Shown: in pieces, positions 8,343 to 17,500 of the stretch
How the letters are laid out: each line of letters starts with the position of its first letter
How positions within the stretch are numbered: position 1 is the stretch's first letter
Origin: an uncultured Saprospiraceae bacterium
GTDB taxonomy: Bacteria > Bacteroidota > Bacteroidia > Chitinophagales > Saprospiraceae
Assembly: GCA_937973565.1 (NCBI GenBank)
Contig: CALJKQ010000142.1
Coordinates: 1 to 64,000 of the forward strand
Direction: 5' to 3'
Length of the DNA: 64,000 nucleotides
Position numbers and translations under genes: made by a program
The notes under the pieces: model-generated
What the model was told of the DNA's origin: nothing
Databases searched by the model: none
The model's input: only the letters and a program-made list of their open reading frames with translations

Positions 8343-9463
8343 GTTAGGGAAAGACAAAAAATCCGGAATAAATCTTCTGCAATGATTTTGTCACTAAAAA
8401 TGGCTATCGCCATTTCGCGACCTTTGGCACCCATGGCCTCTCTTTGTGCCGGCGTGAGTGCACAAAATTTTTGCATGGCATGGATGAGATCTGCCACATC
8501 TCTAGCTTCTGCCAGATAACCGTTGACTCCTTCTTCTACCGTCTCTCTGCATCCGGCTGTTCGCGTGGTAATCACCGGCTTACCCATAGCCATGGCCTCC
8601 AGAACGATACGTGGCATGCCCTCCCGATATGAAGGAAGCACAATGCATGTCGATTTTTCTAGAAAGGGTCTTACGTCGTTGACGAAGCCCTTGTAGTCAA
8701 CCGTGTCTTCACTGATCCAATCCAGTAAAGTATCCCTGTCAATAGTGGACGGATTTTCGGGGTCAAAGTCTCCCAAAACCACAAAGGAAGCGGCCAAACC
8801 TTTTTCGTGAAAATGCCGGGCCGCAGCAGCAAACTCCAGAATACCCTTGTCTTTGAGCAATCTGCCTATGAAGGTAAAGACCGGAGGGTCGGGCGAAAAC
8901 GGATTTTCTCTGTGGTAATAGGCTGTATTAACCCCGCAGCCCTTCACCGCATAGGCCCTTTCTTTGTCTACCAGCTGCTTTTCCACAAAGAGATCGCGGT
9001 CGTCTTCGTTTTCAAAAATCATGCTGCTGCTGTATCTCGCCGTTCGCCTGTACAACCACTCGGTTACTACATTGATAAAACCCCGGTTGATAAAGGAATA
9101 ACCCAGCCCCGTTACTACACTAACAGACCGCACTCCTGCGAGTTTCGCGGCGATGGTGCCAAAAATATTGGGCTTGTGGGTGTAGTGGACCACCAGGTCG
9201 GGTTTTATCTTGCGGTACTTTCTCCGCAACTCTTCTACCAGCAGCAAATCCTTGATCGGGTTGGTGCTGTCTCTGTCCAGGGTGCGCAAATTAATGTGTA
9301 CGACCTCCGGAAAATTTTCAACATATTCTATGTAGGCATCGATGGGAGCGAGCACGTACACCTTAAAACCCTCTTCTATACACTTGCGAATGACGTTTTG
9401 CCTGAAGTTGTAGATGTTCCAGGTGCTGTTGGCCACAATGGCTATCGTTTTGGAGGAATTCAA
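8339..9463 (-). CDS. Family 4 glycosyltransferase
   Basis: 374 residues of GT-B fold. The N-terminal domain begins KTIAIVANSTWNIYNFRQ and carries HYTHKPNIFGTIAAKLAG, and the C-terminal donor-binding domain has FTFIGRLLKDKGI, VVLGDFD and the EX7E-like signature LPSYREGMPRIVLEAMAMG. Such enzymes are often capsule or lipid-linked oligosaccharide transferases. The reading frame opens with TTG at 9463; no ATG lies nearby. It is the first gene of a two-gene operon with the GT2 enzyme. A TAAGTTTG box about 35 bp upstream is the probable promoter. Sugar specificity is not visible. Confidence 0.85.
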   Translation of the reverse strand: MNSSKTIAIVANSTWNIYNFRQNVIRKCIEEGFKVYVLAPIDAYIEYVENFPEVVHINLRTLDRDSTNPIKDLLLVEELRRKYRKIKPDLVVHYTHKPNIFGTIAAKLAGVRSVSVVTGLGYSFINRGFINVVTEWLYRRTARYSSSMIFENEDDRDLFVEKQLVDKERAYAVKGCGVNTAYYHRENPFSPDPPVFTFIGRLLKDKGILEFAAAARHFHEKGLAASFVVLGDFDPENPSTIDRDTLLDWISEDTVDYKGFVNDVRPFLEKSTCIVLPSYREGMPRIVLEAMAMGKPVITTRTAGCRETVEEGVNGYLAEARDVADLIHAMQKFCALTPAQREAMGAKGREMAIAIFSDKIIAEDLFRIFCLSLT

Positions 9464-9497
9464 GGTCGATTTCTTCTTTTTACGTCAATTCTGGATT

Positions 9498-9505
9498 CAA
9501 ACTTA
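9498..9505 (-). promoter_or_regulatory. Candidate -7 element of the glycosyltransferase pair
   Basis: TAAGTTTG on the minus strand, 35 bp before the TTG start. The leader would be about 30 nt. No good -33 element is visible. Confidence 0.4.
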
Positions 9506-9579
9506 CTGCTTTTTAGTCATGTGTCCGTCATTTTATCTCACCGCTTTGCCCGCTACTGGTCGGTTTGGGCAAAAGTCAT

Positions 9580-9587
9580 TACCTTTG
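9580..9587 (+). promoter_or_regulatory. Candidate -7 element of mtaB
   Basis: TACCTTTG fits TAnnTTTG and ends only 5 bp before the mtaB ATG, so the mRNA would be leaderless or nearly so. Confidence 0.5.
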
Positions 9588-9592
9588 CGGCC

Positions 9593-10951
9593 ATGTCTAC
9601 ACCGAGTACTGTTGCCTTTCACACTTTGGGTTGTAAGCTCAATTTTTCTGAGACTTCTACCATCCGTCGTCAGTTTGAAGACGCGGGCTATGGTGTGGTC
9701 AATTTTGAAGAGGGTGCAGATATTTACGTACTCAACACCTGCAGTGTCACCGATTTTGCCGATAAAAAATGCCGGTATGAGGTTCGCCGCGCACAGCGAT
9801 ATGCTCCTCATGCCAAAATCATTGTTATCGGTTGTTATGCACAGCTTAAACCACAGGAAATTTCATCCATACCCGGCGTAGATCTGGTTCTGGGGGCTGC
9901 AGAAAAATTCAACATCCTCAAATTCATCGATGAACTAAGCCATGCCGGCAAGGGTCTGATCAAATCCGGAGACGTTCACCAGGTAAACCAATTTGTAGGT
10001 TCCTTTTCTTTTGGCGACAGGACGAGATCTTTCCTCAAAGTACAGGATGGTTGTGATTACAAATGCAGCTTTTGTACCATACCCCAAGCTCGCGGCAGGA
10101 GCCGAAGTGATACCGTAGCCAATGTAGTGGAAAACGCCAATAAGATTGCTGCCATGGGCGTGAGGGAGGTGGTGCTTACCGGCGTAAATCTTGGCGATTT
10201 TGGCAATGGAACCGAAGTAATTGAGGGCTTATTACCCAAAAAAGAAGCCTTGTTTGTTGATTTGATTCAGGCATTGGATGCTGAAACGGAAATAAGCCGA
10301 TACAGAATATCTTCTATCGAGCCCAACCTGCTTACCGATGAAATCATTCAATTTGTGGCAGGCAGCCGCAGCTTTATGCCTCATTTTCACGTGCCGCTGC
10401 AATCCGGCAGCAACAATGTATTAAAAGCCATGCGACGAAGGTACAAACGCGAATTGTATGCGGCCAAAGTCGAAGCCATAAAAAAAATGATGCCCCATTG
10501 CGCCATTGGCGTCGATGTTATTGTGGGCTTCCCGGGAGAAAGCCATGATGACTTTCTGGATACGTATCATTTTCTGAACGACCTGGATGTTTCGTATCTG
10601 CACGTATTTACCTACTCAGAGCGCGCCAATACAGATGCTGCAGTAATGGAAGGCAGGGTGCCCATGGAAGTAAGAAGAGAGAGGAACGAAATGCTGCGCA
10701 TCCTGTCTCAAAAAAAGCAGCGGGCTTTTTATGAACAACATTTATCAACCATCCGACCCGCTCTCTTCGAAAATCATACTTCGGATGATTCCCTAATGTC
10801 GGGTTTTACTGACAATTATATCAAAGTCGTTCTTCCCAGAGGTGAAACGATGATCAACCAATGCAGGCAAGTAAACCTGATTGGCATAGATGGCAGCGGA
10901 GATGCCGTGATTGCCATGCCTGTTGAGCAATCAGAGCACGCGGTACTTTAA
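9593..10951 (+). CDS. mtaB: tRNA (N6-L-threonylcarbamoyladenosine(37)-C2)-methylthiotransferase MtaB
   Basis: 452 residues from ATG at 9593. The frame is open far upstream, but that part is the antisense of the glycosyltransferase gene and has no family match; MSTPSTVAFHTLGCKLNF is the normal MtaB N-terminus. The UPF0004 domain has cysteines in LGCKLN, LNTCSVT and GCYAQ. The radical-SAM cluster motif is CDYKCSFC, followed by TIPQARG. A C-terminal TRAM-like domain starts near 385. The enzyme adds a methylthio group to t6A37 of tRNAs reading ANN codons. It converges with the papain-like hydrolase gene and overlaps it by 21 bp at the 3' ends. Confidence 0.95.
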   Translation: MSTPSTVAFHTLGCKLNFSETSTIRRQFEDAGYGVVNFEEGADIYVLNTCSVTDFADKKCRYEVRRAQRYAPHAKIIVIGCYAQLKPQEISSIPGVDLVLGAAEKFNILKFIDELSHAGKGLIKSGDVHQVNQFVGSFSFGDRTRSFLKVQDGCDYKCSFCTIPQARGRSRSDTVANVVENANKIAAMGVREVVLTGVNLGDFGNGTEVIEGLLPKKEALFVDLIQALDAETEISRYRISSIEPNLLTDEIIQFVAGSRSFMPHFHVPLQSGSNNVLKAMRRRYKRELYAAKVEAIKKMMPHCAIGVDVIVGFPGESHDDFLDTYHFLNDLDVSYLHVFTYSERANTDAAVMEGRVPMEVRRERNEMLRILSQKKQRAFYEQHLSTIRPALFENHTSDDSLMSGFTDNYIKVVLPRGETMINQCRQVNLIGIDGSGDAVIAMPVEQSEHAVL

Positions 10952-11521
10952 TTGTACATTGTCATCTTCCCAGATTTCCTGTGGGCTGATGTAGCTGTCT
11001 TTCATTTTAAACAAATAACCGCCTCTTTTAAAACAATCTCTTACCAATTCGCTGCAGATGTAATTTCTGTTTTTTTCGCGTTTGCCTACTTTAAAGAGGA
11101 TGCGCAGCATGATGCGAATAATCTCCCAGTTATCATACGGGCGGGTAAGCTCGTCGAGTCCAAATCCAATGATATTGCGATGGGCGTTTTCTGCCACTTC
11201 TCCTGAAAAAGAAGTTATTACCATCTGACCTTTGTAAGGTCTTCTTTTACCTTTGTAGTCGTTGAGGTACTTGGATAATGGGATGAGTCTGATGCCAATA
11301 TACGGTTCTGCCTCCAACACCAATACCCGACCCAGTTCTTCGTCCTTGTAAATAATGGCAACGTGACTCCAAACACTGTTGGTCAGTCGCTGGATGATGC
11401 CTGAAAACAAATAGGAACCACTGCAAAAAACAATCTGCCCCGTCTTGAGAAACGGTCTGATTTTTTCATAAGGAACCTTATCAAGCGCCTTGATGTCCTT
11501 CTTGCTGAGTTTCTGTGCCAT
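10931..11521 (-). CDS. YiiX/YebB-like permuted papain-fold cysteine hydrolase
   Basis: 196 residues, no signal peptide. The family (permuted NlpC/P60, peptidase C92) has its His before its Cys; here the candidates are His in SVWSHVAIIY (near 52) and Cys in YICSELVRDCF (near 158). Family members include lipid-modifying and peptide-cleaving enzymes; the substrate is unknown here. The gene starts inside the 3' end of rnpA (41-bp overlap), so it is very likely co-transcribed with it. That position in an rnpA operon is often held by yidD in other bacteria. Confidence 0.7.
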   Translation of the reverse strand: MAQKLSKKDIKALDKVPYEKIRPFLKTGQIVFCSGSYLFSGIIQRLTNSVWSHVAIIYKDEELGRVLVLEAEPYIGIRLIPLSKYLNDYKGKRRPYKGQMVITSFSGEVAENAHRNIIGFGLDELTRPYDNWEIIRIMLRILFKVGKREKNRNYICSELVRDCFKRGGYLFKMKDSYISPQEIWEDDNVQLKYRVL

Positions 11522-11882
11522 GTGATTGGATTGTAATAAGTTTCTGCCAAAGCTTGCGGCTTGCTGAGGCTATTTTATCGTAGGATTCTTCTTCTTTTCC
11601 AATATACACCCACATGGTAACCAGGCTGCTTGCCGGAGCGGTTTCCGGGCGGGTACATCGAAACGCTTCCCTCATTCTGCGTTTGATAAGATTGCGGTCT
11701 GTTGCTTTTTTAAATTTCTTTTTGGGTACCGAAACCGCCATTTGGACATTGGCCGGAGCGGTTTGGGTACAGAGATAAAATACCTTTATTGGATATTGAA
11801 AAAGATGGGCCCCCTGATCAAAAACCATGGATATTGCCTTGCGGGATTTGAGTCGGTCTTCGAAGGTAAATGACCTGCGCAT
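11481..11882 (-). CDS. rnpA: Ribonuclease P protein component
   Basis: 133 residues from the ATG at 11882 (MRRSFTFEDRLKSRK); a TTG at 11915 would add 11 residues. The family signature is present as RNLIKRRMREAFR (near 72-84), preceded by MAVSVPKKKFKKATD. The protein binds the RNase P RNA and helps process tRNA 5' ends. It lies downstream of rpmH on the same strand, the usual arrangement, but a strong terminator separates the two. Its 3' end overlaps the papain-like hydrolase gene. Confidence 0.93.
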   Translation of the reverse strand: MRRSFTFEDRLKSRKAISMVFDQGAHLFQYPIKVFYLCTQTAPANVQMAVSVPKKKFKKATDRNLIKRRMREAFRCTRPETAPASSLVTMWVYIGKEEESYDKIASASRKLWQKLITIQSHGTETQQEGHQGA

Positions 11883-12043
11883 TGGATCGAGGGTTTGTGT
11901 CGCTTTGGCCGACAATTGGATTTTTTAAAAACTTGTAAAAGATAAATATAGGAACTTTTGCCGGCGATAGTCTTTTTTAGCGGGGATATTGCCGATCTGT
12001 TTTATTATACCTTTGACAGCGTGTCCTTAAGGTAATTCACCAT

Positions 12044-12080
12044 AATAAAAAATCCGAACCGGGAAATAACCCAATTCGGA
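12044..12080 (-). terminator. Intrinsic terminator between rpmH and rnpA
   Basis: On the minus strand TCCGAATTGGG pairs with CCCGGTTCGGA (11 pairs, two of them G-U) around a 6-nt loop, and TTTTTTATT follows. It lies 31 bp after the rpmH stop and 162 bp before rnpA. It would end most rpmH transcripts and lower rnpA expression. Confidence 0.8.
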
Positions 12081-12110
12081 CTCTTATGTGTTGTTGGTGT
12101 GTTTCTGAAA

Positions 12111-12266
12111 TTACTTCAAACGCTTTTCGTCAGATACAGTCAGTTTGTACCTTCCTCTGGCCCTTCTGGCAGCCAACACCCTTCTTCCGTTTTTGGTCGC
12201 CATTCTGGATCTGAAACCATGCTTGTTGGCTCTTTTTCTTCGTGATGGTTGAAATGTCCTTTTCAT
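12111..12266 (-). CDS. rpmH: 50S ribosomal protein L34
   Basis: 51 residues, very basic: [18 protein letters not shown], then the conserved [20 protein letters not shown], and a C-terminal tail [13 protein letters not shown] slightly longer than the E. coli protein. L34 is a component of the large ribosomal subunit. It has a well-formed promoter upstream (-33 CAAA complement and -7 TACTTTTG) and a terminator downstream, so it is probably expressed mainly as a single gene. Confidence 0.97.
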   Translation of the reverse strand: MKRTFQPSRRKRANKHGFRSRMATKNGRRVLAARRARGRYKLTVSDEKRLK

Positions 12267-12316
12267 CTTTTGATTTTTATTGCGCCAATTTTAATCGACA
12301 ATTTTAAAAAGAGTTG

Positions 12317-12347
12317 CAAAAGTACTGTCTTTCACTCAATTAACAAA
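12317..12347 (-). promoter_or_regulatory. Promoter of rpmH
   Basis: On the minus strand, TTTG (12347-12344), a 19-bp spacer and TACTTTTG (12324-12317) match the Bacteroidota vegetative promoter. Transcription would start near 12312, giving a leader of about 45 nt. Confidence 0.7.
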
Positions 12348-12409
12348 GGATTTCCACAAAAAAACGGTTTTTCAATCGGAAAATCCATATATGTACTTTT
12401 TTTCTTTTT

Positions 12410-13105
12410 TTAAATGCTTAGTTCTGAAACCAATGTGCTCTCTTCCAACAGATTAATATATTTAAAAGTCATCTTTTCACCATCACTTTCCACCTGGCTA
12501 ATGGCTATTGATTTTACCCCCGGTCTGTCCATCCAAAAGTCGGTCTCCGGCTCTCCAAATGGCTTGCTTCGGTGAAAACTCAGAAGATCATTAGGCTTTG
12601 TCTTGTTTTTTGATATAAAGTTTTGAAAAAATTCGTTTCTCCTCTCTTTTTGACGGTTGTTGTATAGAGTGGACGATGACCAAATATATTTTGCCTCTTT
12701 GTCCAACGGTTTGACATGGCTTAAATGGCCATCCCACACCCATTCGATAAAGGTTTTTTTGTCGATGGCAATCAACGTAAACGGTTCAATGTTGTCAAGG
12801 TCTATGTTACGAATGTATGATTCTATGTCGTTTGAACGGACTGAATCCAACACAATAAGGCCCCGACTGTGCCTGTACGGAGGCCGATGGGCATGCTTTT
12901 CAAAACCACCATTGAGCAGGCACACAAGTCGGCCGGCATCGTTAATGGCTATCCAAGTGCCTCCTTTATCATCCGGGGGATAAAGGAGGGTCTGCTGACC
13001 CAAACTGTCTTTTACGAGGTGAGAAGAGGCTCTTAGCGGACTTTCATCCCGGTTGTTGGTGAGCAACCAGCCTGATGGTTTGGGCAGATACGTTACCGTA
13101 CACAT
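12410..13105 (-). CDS. NRDE family protein (TANGO2-like)
   Basis: 231 residues. The N-terminus MCTVTYLPKPSG plus LLTNNRDESPLRAS is the hallmark of the NRDE/TANGO2 family; Cys2 could be an Ntn-type nucleophile, and GGTWIAINDAGRLVCLLNGG is the conserved following strand. Eukaryotic TANGO2 is linked to heme or lipid handling; bacterial roles are unsettled. The start ATG overlaps the stop of the upstream flavoprotein gene by one base (TAATG), so it is translationally coupled and the last gene of the SDR-IYD-NRDE run. Confidence 0.85.
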   Translation of the reverse strand: MCTVTYLPKPSGWLLTNNRDESPLRASSHLVKDSLGQQTLLYPPDDKGGTWIAINDAGRLVCLLNGGFEKHAHRPPYRHSRGLIVLDSVRSNDIESYIRNIDLDNIEPFTLIAIDKKTFIEWVWDGHLSHVKPLDKEAKYIWSSSTLYNNRQKERRNEFFQNFISKNKTKPNDLLSFHRSKPFGEPETDFWMDRPGVKSIAISQVESDGEKMTFKYINLLEESTLVSELSI

Positions 13106-13770
13106 TACACATACATTTTATACACCTCTTCCGGACTTTTTCGCTTCAAATCCGGAACCACCGCCCCTTCCGCCGGGTAACCTACCGGTAAAAGTAAAAA
13201 AGCCTTTTCTTCTTCCGGCCGGCCCAGAATCTCGCTCAAAAACTGCATGGGTGAAGGCGTATGGGTTAGGGTCACCAAACCGGCCTGGTGAATAGCCGTT
13301 ATCAACAGACCTGCGGCAATGCCTACAGATTCCTGCACATAATAATTCTTCTTTTTTTGACCTTCTTCTACATCATACGGCTTTTTAAATAGGATGATAA
13401 GCCAGGGAGCTGTTTCCAAAAAGGGTTTGATGTGATTGGTGTCAAATTTTTTAAGGTCATTGATCCATTCTTCGCCCATCCGACCATGGTAGTTTTCGTA
13501 TTCTTCTTTTTCTGCCGCTTGCCTGATACGGGTCTTTATGGCAGCATCGCTGACAGCCGCAAAAAACCAGGGTTGTTTGTGGGCTCCTGATGGGGCGGAT
13601 GCGGCTGCCATGATCAAATCTTCTATGACGGTGGCCGCTACGGGACGATCCGAAAAAAAGCGAAGTGACCTCCTGCTATCCATTAGCAGCCTGAAGTCTT
13701 TGGCTGCGGTTGCAGTTTGTTCAGGGCTTAACTCCCTTGCCTTATAAGGAATGAACCGATTTTCTTCCAT
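13105..13770 (-). CDS. Iodotyrosine deiodinase-like nitroreductase-family flavoprotein
   Basis: 221 residues. The N-terminal FMN-binding part has RRSLRFFSDRPV and SAPSGAHKQPWFF, the latter diagnostic for the iodotyrosine deiodinase (IYD) branch. The lid that binds the halotyrosine zwitterion is intact: Glu90, Tyr94 and Lys115 have the same spacing (4 and 21) as human Glu157, Tyr161 and Lys182, within ENYHGRMGEEWINDLKKF. The C-terminal LLLPVGYPAEGAVVPDLKRK also matches IYD. The family removes iodide (also bromide or chloride) from halotyrosines using reduced FMN. It is followed by NRDE (1-bp overlap), preceded by an SDR gene (1-bp gap), and lies near a haloperoxidase-like gene. The family assignment is firm; the true substrate is inference. 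Confidence 0.85.
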   Translation of the reverse strand: MEENRFIPYKARELSPEQTATAAKDFRLLMDSRRSLRFFSDRPVAATVIEDLIMAAASAPSGAHKQPWFFAAVSDAAIKTRIRQAAEKEEYENYHGRMGEEWINDLKKFDTNHIKPFLETAPWLIILFKKPYDVEEGQKKKNYYVQESVGIAAGLLITAIHQAGLVTLTHTPSPMQFLSEILGRPEEEKAFLLLPVGYPAEGAVVPDLKRKSPEEVYKMYV

Positions 13771-13771
13771 C

Positions 13772-14494
13772 TTATAAATCGCCGAGTTGGGGTCTCAGTA
13801 TAATTTCTTCTACACAGGCGGAAGGCGACATGGCAAGACAGGCCATTACGGCACGTGCAACATCGTCGCTTTGCATCAGTCTTTCATAAGGAAGGTCAAC
13901 GCCCTTCCAGCTGTCTGACCAGGCTGCTCCCGGCAAAATGGCTGACACTTTGATGCCTTCCTGCATCAATTCCATACGCAGGGCTTTATTAAAACCCAAC
14001 AAGGCAAATTTTGAAATGCTGTAACTGCCCCCACCCGTATAGGCATCAAGACTGGCGATAGAACACATGTTGATGATGTGTGCCTCCTTGCTTTTTCGGA
14101 TGGCAGGCAATAATTGCCGTGTCAGGTAATACGCACTATAAAGATTGGTTTCAATGAGTTTTTCGAGGCTTCCGTCGGTTTCTGTCGTCACCTCTCCCGG
14201 TAGATAGATGCCCGCATTGTTTACCAGCACGTCCAGGTGTGAAGACCACCGTTTTACGGCCTCTGCGTATTCAAAAACCGCTGTCTTGCTGCTAAGGTCG
14301 GCCACGGCATACGCCGCATGTACTCCTTCATTGTTTTGTTCCAGTTGTGCGGCCACTGCTTTGAGTTCTTCTTCATTTCTGCCACCAAGAAATATGTCGT
14401 ATCCCGCCGCTGCCAACTGCCGGGCAATGGCCAATCCCAGACCCTTGCTCGAACCGGTAATGACCGCTTTTTTTCTTTGATTCAATGGTTCCAT
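13772..14494 (-). CDS. Short-chain dehydrogenase/reductase
   Basis: 240 residues with a classical SDR pattern: NAD(P)-binding TGSSKGLGLAIARQL near the N-terminus, NNAG near 90, Ser in INMCSIASLD, and the catalytic YSISK motif. The arginine in GGRNEEEL suggests NADP(H) preference. Its stop is one base before the ATG of the deiodinase-like gene, so the two are in one operon. It may provide or use reduced cofactor in the same process, but the substrate is unknown. The haloperoxidase-like gene ends 51 bp upstream... in gene order it follows this operon on the genome, at higher coordinates on the same strand, so it is transcribed first. Confidence 0.85.
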   Translation of the reverse strand: MEPLNQRKKAVITGSSKGLGLAIARQLAAAGYDIFLGGRNEEELKAVAAQLEQNNEGVHAAYAVADLSSKTAVFEYAEAVKRWSSHLDVLVNNAGIYLPGEVTTETDGSLEKLIETNLYSAYYLTRQLLPAIRKSKEAHIINMCSIASLDAYTGGGSYSISKFALLGFNKALRMELMQEGIKVSAILPGAAWSDSWKGVDLPYERLMQSDDVARAVMACLAMSPSACVEEIILRPQLGDL

Positions 14495-14545
14495 ATAAAG
14501 TATTGATGTCCAACAAACAATCCAGTTGTCAAATCGTTCAATCTG

Positions 14546-17500
14546 TTATGGTCTGATCACCACCACCGGATGTGTTTCGGTATATGCTTCCGTTTGTAAC
14601 ACTACACTATAATATCCGGGATTAAGATTCCTCACCTCAAATACATTTCCGGTCATCTTTCCTTCCATTTGCACTACACCCAGCGCATCATAAATGCGCA
14701 CAACAATGGTTTGACCCGACTGGGTCAACCTATCTCCTGGTTCAATAAACAGACTGGAATGTACCGGCACGGGATACAGTTTGCTGGCTCTGAGACTGGC
14801 ACCAGCTTTTTTTCGGATGACCATGATCTCGTCAGAAAAAGACCGGTTACCATCTCGGTCCACTTCCTCGATTCGGTAATAATGATCTGCTTCCATATCT
14901 GACAGACTGTGGCGGTATGTGTAATCATTGATCGAGGCTATGTTTTTTGCCTTGATTGATCCTATGGTTGAATAAGCTTCTTCCGGCCTCATCTTGGTCT
15001 GTACTTCAAAGCGGTCAACATTGATTTCCGAAACTGTCTGCCAGCTGATTTCGTTATAGCTGTCTTTTGCCCTGCCTTCTATGTTGATCCATTTGAGCGG
15101 TAGTGCTGCCGAACTCAAACCTGCATCAATGTTGTACACTTCTTCTCCGGGATTGACCGAAAACCATCGGGTGGTATTGTATCCATTGCTGTGATCTATA
15201 TCGCTGTCTTCGTTGGCAGGTGCCAGACCCGATCCTGTTGCCACCAGTCCATTGGGCGCAGTAAACTTGAGGTAATACTTACTCTTCTCCAGATAGTCGA
15301 TATTGTAAATGCCGTTTTCGTCGGTTGTTGCTTCTCCAATCAGTGCATTTTCGGCATTGAATGCCTCAACTTTAACGCCGGTTAGCCCGGGTTCTTCACT
15401 ATCCTGCCAGCCATCCTGGTCTTCGTCGAGCCATACCAGATTGCCCACCTGACCCATAGGGTAATAACCGGCGGCAAACTGGGTGCGGTTTTGTCCTTCT
15501 CCCACATAAAATACGGCCGTCGTTCCTTTGCCGTTACTATGGTCGATATCGCTGTCTATCTTTTCATTGTTACCTATATTGGGACGGGCGTTGACCAATC
15601 CATAGGGGGGCATAATTACTTTGATGTAATAATTACCCGGCGGCACACAGAAAGAAAAATATCCATCGCTCGAAGGCGAGTTGGGCTTTTGACCGGTTTC
15701 AGTGACTCCAAATAAAGTGTAGGGGCCGTTTTCTTCGCGGTACAATTCCACTTTTATACCATTGAGTCCGTTTTCATACGGATCGGCCATGTCGTTTTTA
15801 TTGTAGTCGTACCACACCAGATCTCCGATGTACTGACATACATAAAATCCGGCATCAACATTGTACGCAGACGCTTCACTGCCCGTAAGATCAATGAGAT
15901 CGGTGAAGCCCGGTTTTCGAACACCGGTTACATCCGAGTCGGATTCATCCGCTCCTTCGTTGGCTTTGGTGAATGACCAGCCGGCAGGTGGAGTGAAGGC
16001 TACATAAAATTTGCCGGGTTCTCCATATGTGAGTATATATTCTCCATGGATATCAGTATGGGTTGTCGACAAATATTCCAGCTTGGTGGGGAAGATGTCT
16101 TTGTTGTAGCGGTACAACTTTACTTCGATATTGTTGAGCAATGTCTCACCTTCGTTGTACTGGCCATCGTAGTTTTCATCTTCAAAAGCCAATCCTGCCA
16201 GGGTGGCACCACAGCCGGCATTGGGCCTGAATGGGCTGCAGTCGTTGTTGGGATCGGTGTTGAGCACCAGCACTTCTTCGCCATCTGAGAGCCCGTCACC
16301 ATCGGTATCTTCGTTGTCGGGGTCGGTTTCATCGCCGGTACCCGGTATGCCGTCTTTGCCATTGAGTTCAAATTTTCGGGTCAGGCCATCGTGGTCGGCA
16401 TCGCAGTTGTCGGCCAAAGTATTGGGAACGCAGCTTTGATCGTCATCCGGATCAAAGAGATTGTCTGTACTGCTTCGTTGTGGTGAATATCCGTCCTGAT
16501 CATTGTCTGTGCAACCGGAAGCATCTACCTTGTTGCCTGCCGGTGTATTGGCACATATATCTGCATTGTCGGCTATACCATCATTATCGTCGTCCGGGTC
16601 ACAGTTGTCGGCTATACCATCCTGGTCGGCATCGGTTTCTCCATCCACGATGCCATCACAATCGTTGTCTAAGCCATCACAGATCTCCGTTGCACCGGGA
16701 TAGACAGCGACATTGTTATCATCGCAGTCATCAATAGACAAAAAGCCATCCTGATCGTTGTCATCAAAGAAATACCGCTCTGCTTTTGTAAAGGCATTGG
16801 CCGCAATTTTGATTCCATTTTTTCTTCCGGGTATGTCATCTGCCGGTGGGTGAATGCCTCCCCAAATTCTCGACAGGCTGGATTGATCTGACGCATCGCG
16901 GTAAGCCGCCCATTGCAAAACAATGTCGGTAGATGGGCCGTCTTCGAAAACAAGGTATTGATTTTTTTTAGCTACAAACTCCCCCATTCCGCCCGGGAAG
17001 TAGGGGCTTCCGGTGATTTTTTCCAATAGTTCTGCCGCTGTTCTGGAAAAGGTGGAGTGCCCCGATGTATATCCCGCAAATGGGGGGGTTACAAAGGTTG
17101 GACGCTGGTACGGCCACCAATAGTCAGCCAACACCCAGTCTACACCGGCCACATCTGTCTGCGGGTTGCCAATGAATGTAGGTCCCCTCCACGCCTTAGC
17201 CTTGATTTTATATAAATTTTCATTTTGCAGTCCCGCCAGTGGATCTCCCGGATAGATGAGTTCTACAAAGCCGGGAATCAGCGCAAGTCCTTCCGGATGG
17301 TAGGAGGGCAAATTGGGGTCTGTACATTGTCCTTTGGACGCCATGTACCTGATGGCCGATACCGGCCTTACTCCATCATACCAACCTTTTATGCCCCATG
17401 TAGAGACGGCCGCATCGTGCATCGCACCCCCCAACATAAAATAGGATTTTACGTCCCATTCAAGGTCTTCTATTACGGGTCCTTTTCCCCTGTATTTTTT

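Noticed and set aside
8807..9592. Long N-terminal extension of MtaB
   Set aside because: The open frame upstream of 9593 is antisense to the glycosyltransferase gene, has no family match, and MSTPSTVAF is the normal MtaB start with a promoter box directly before it.
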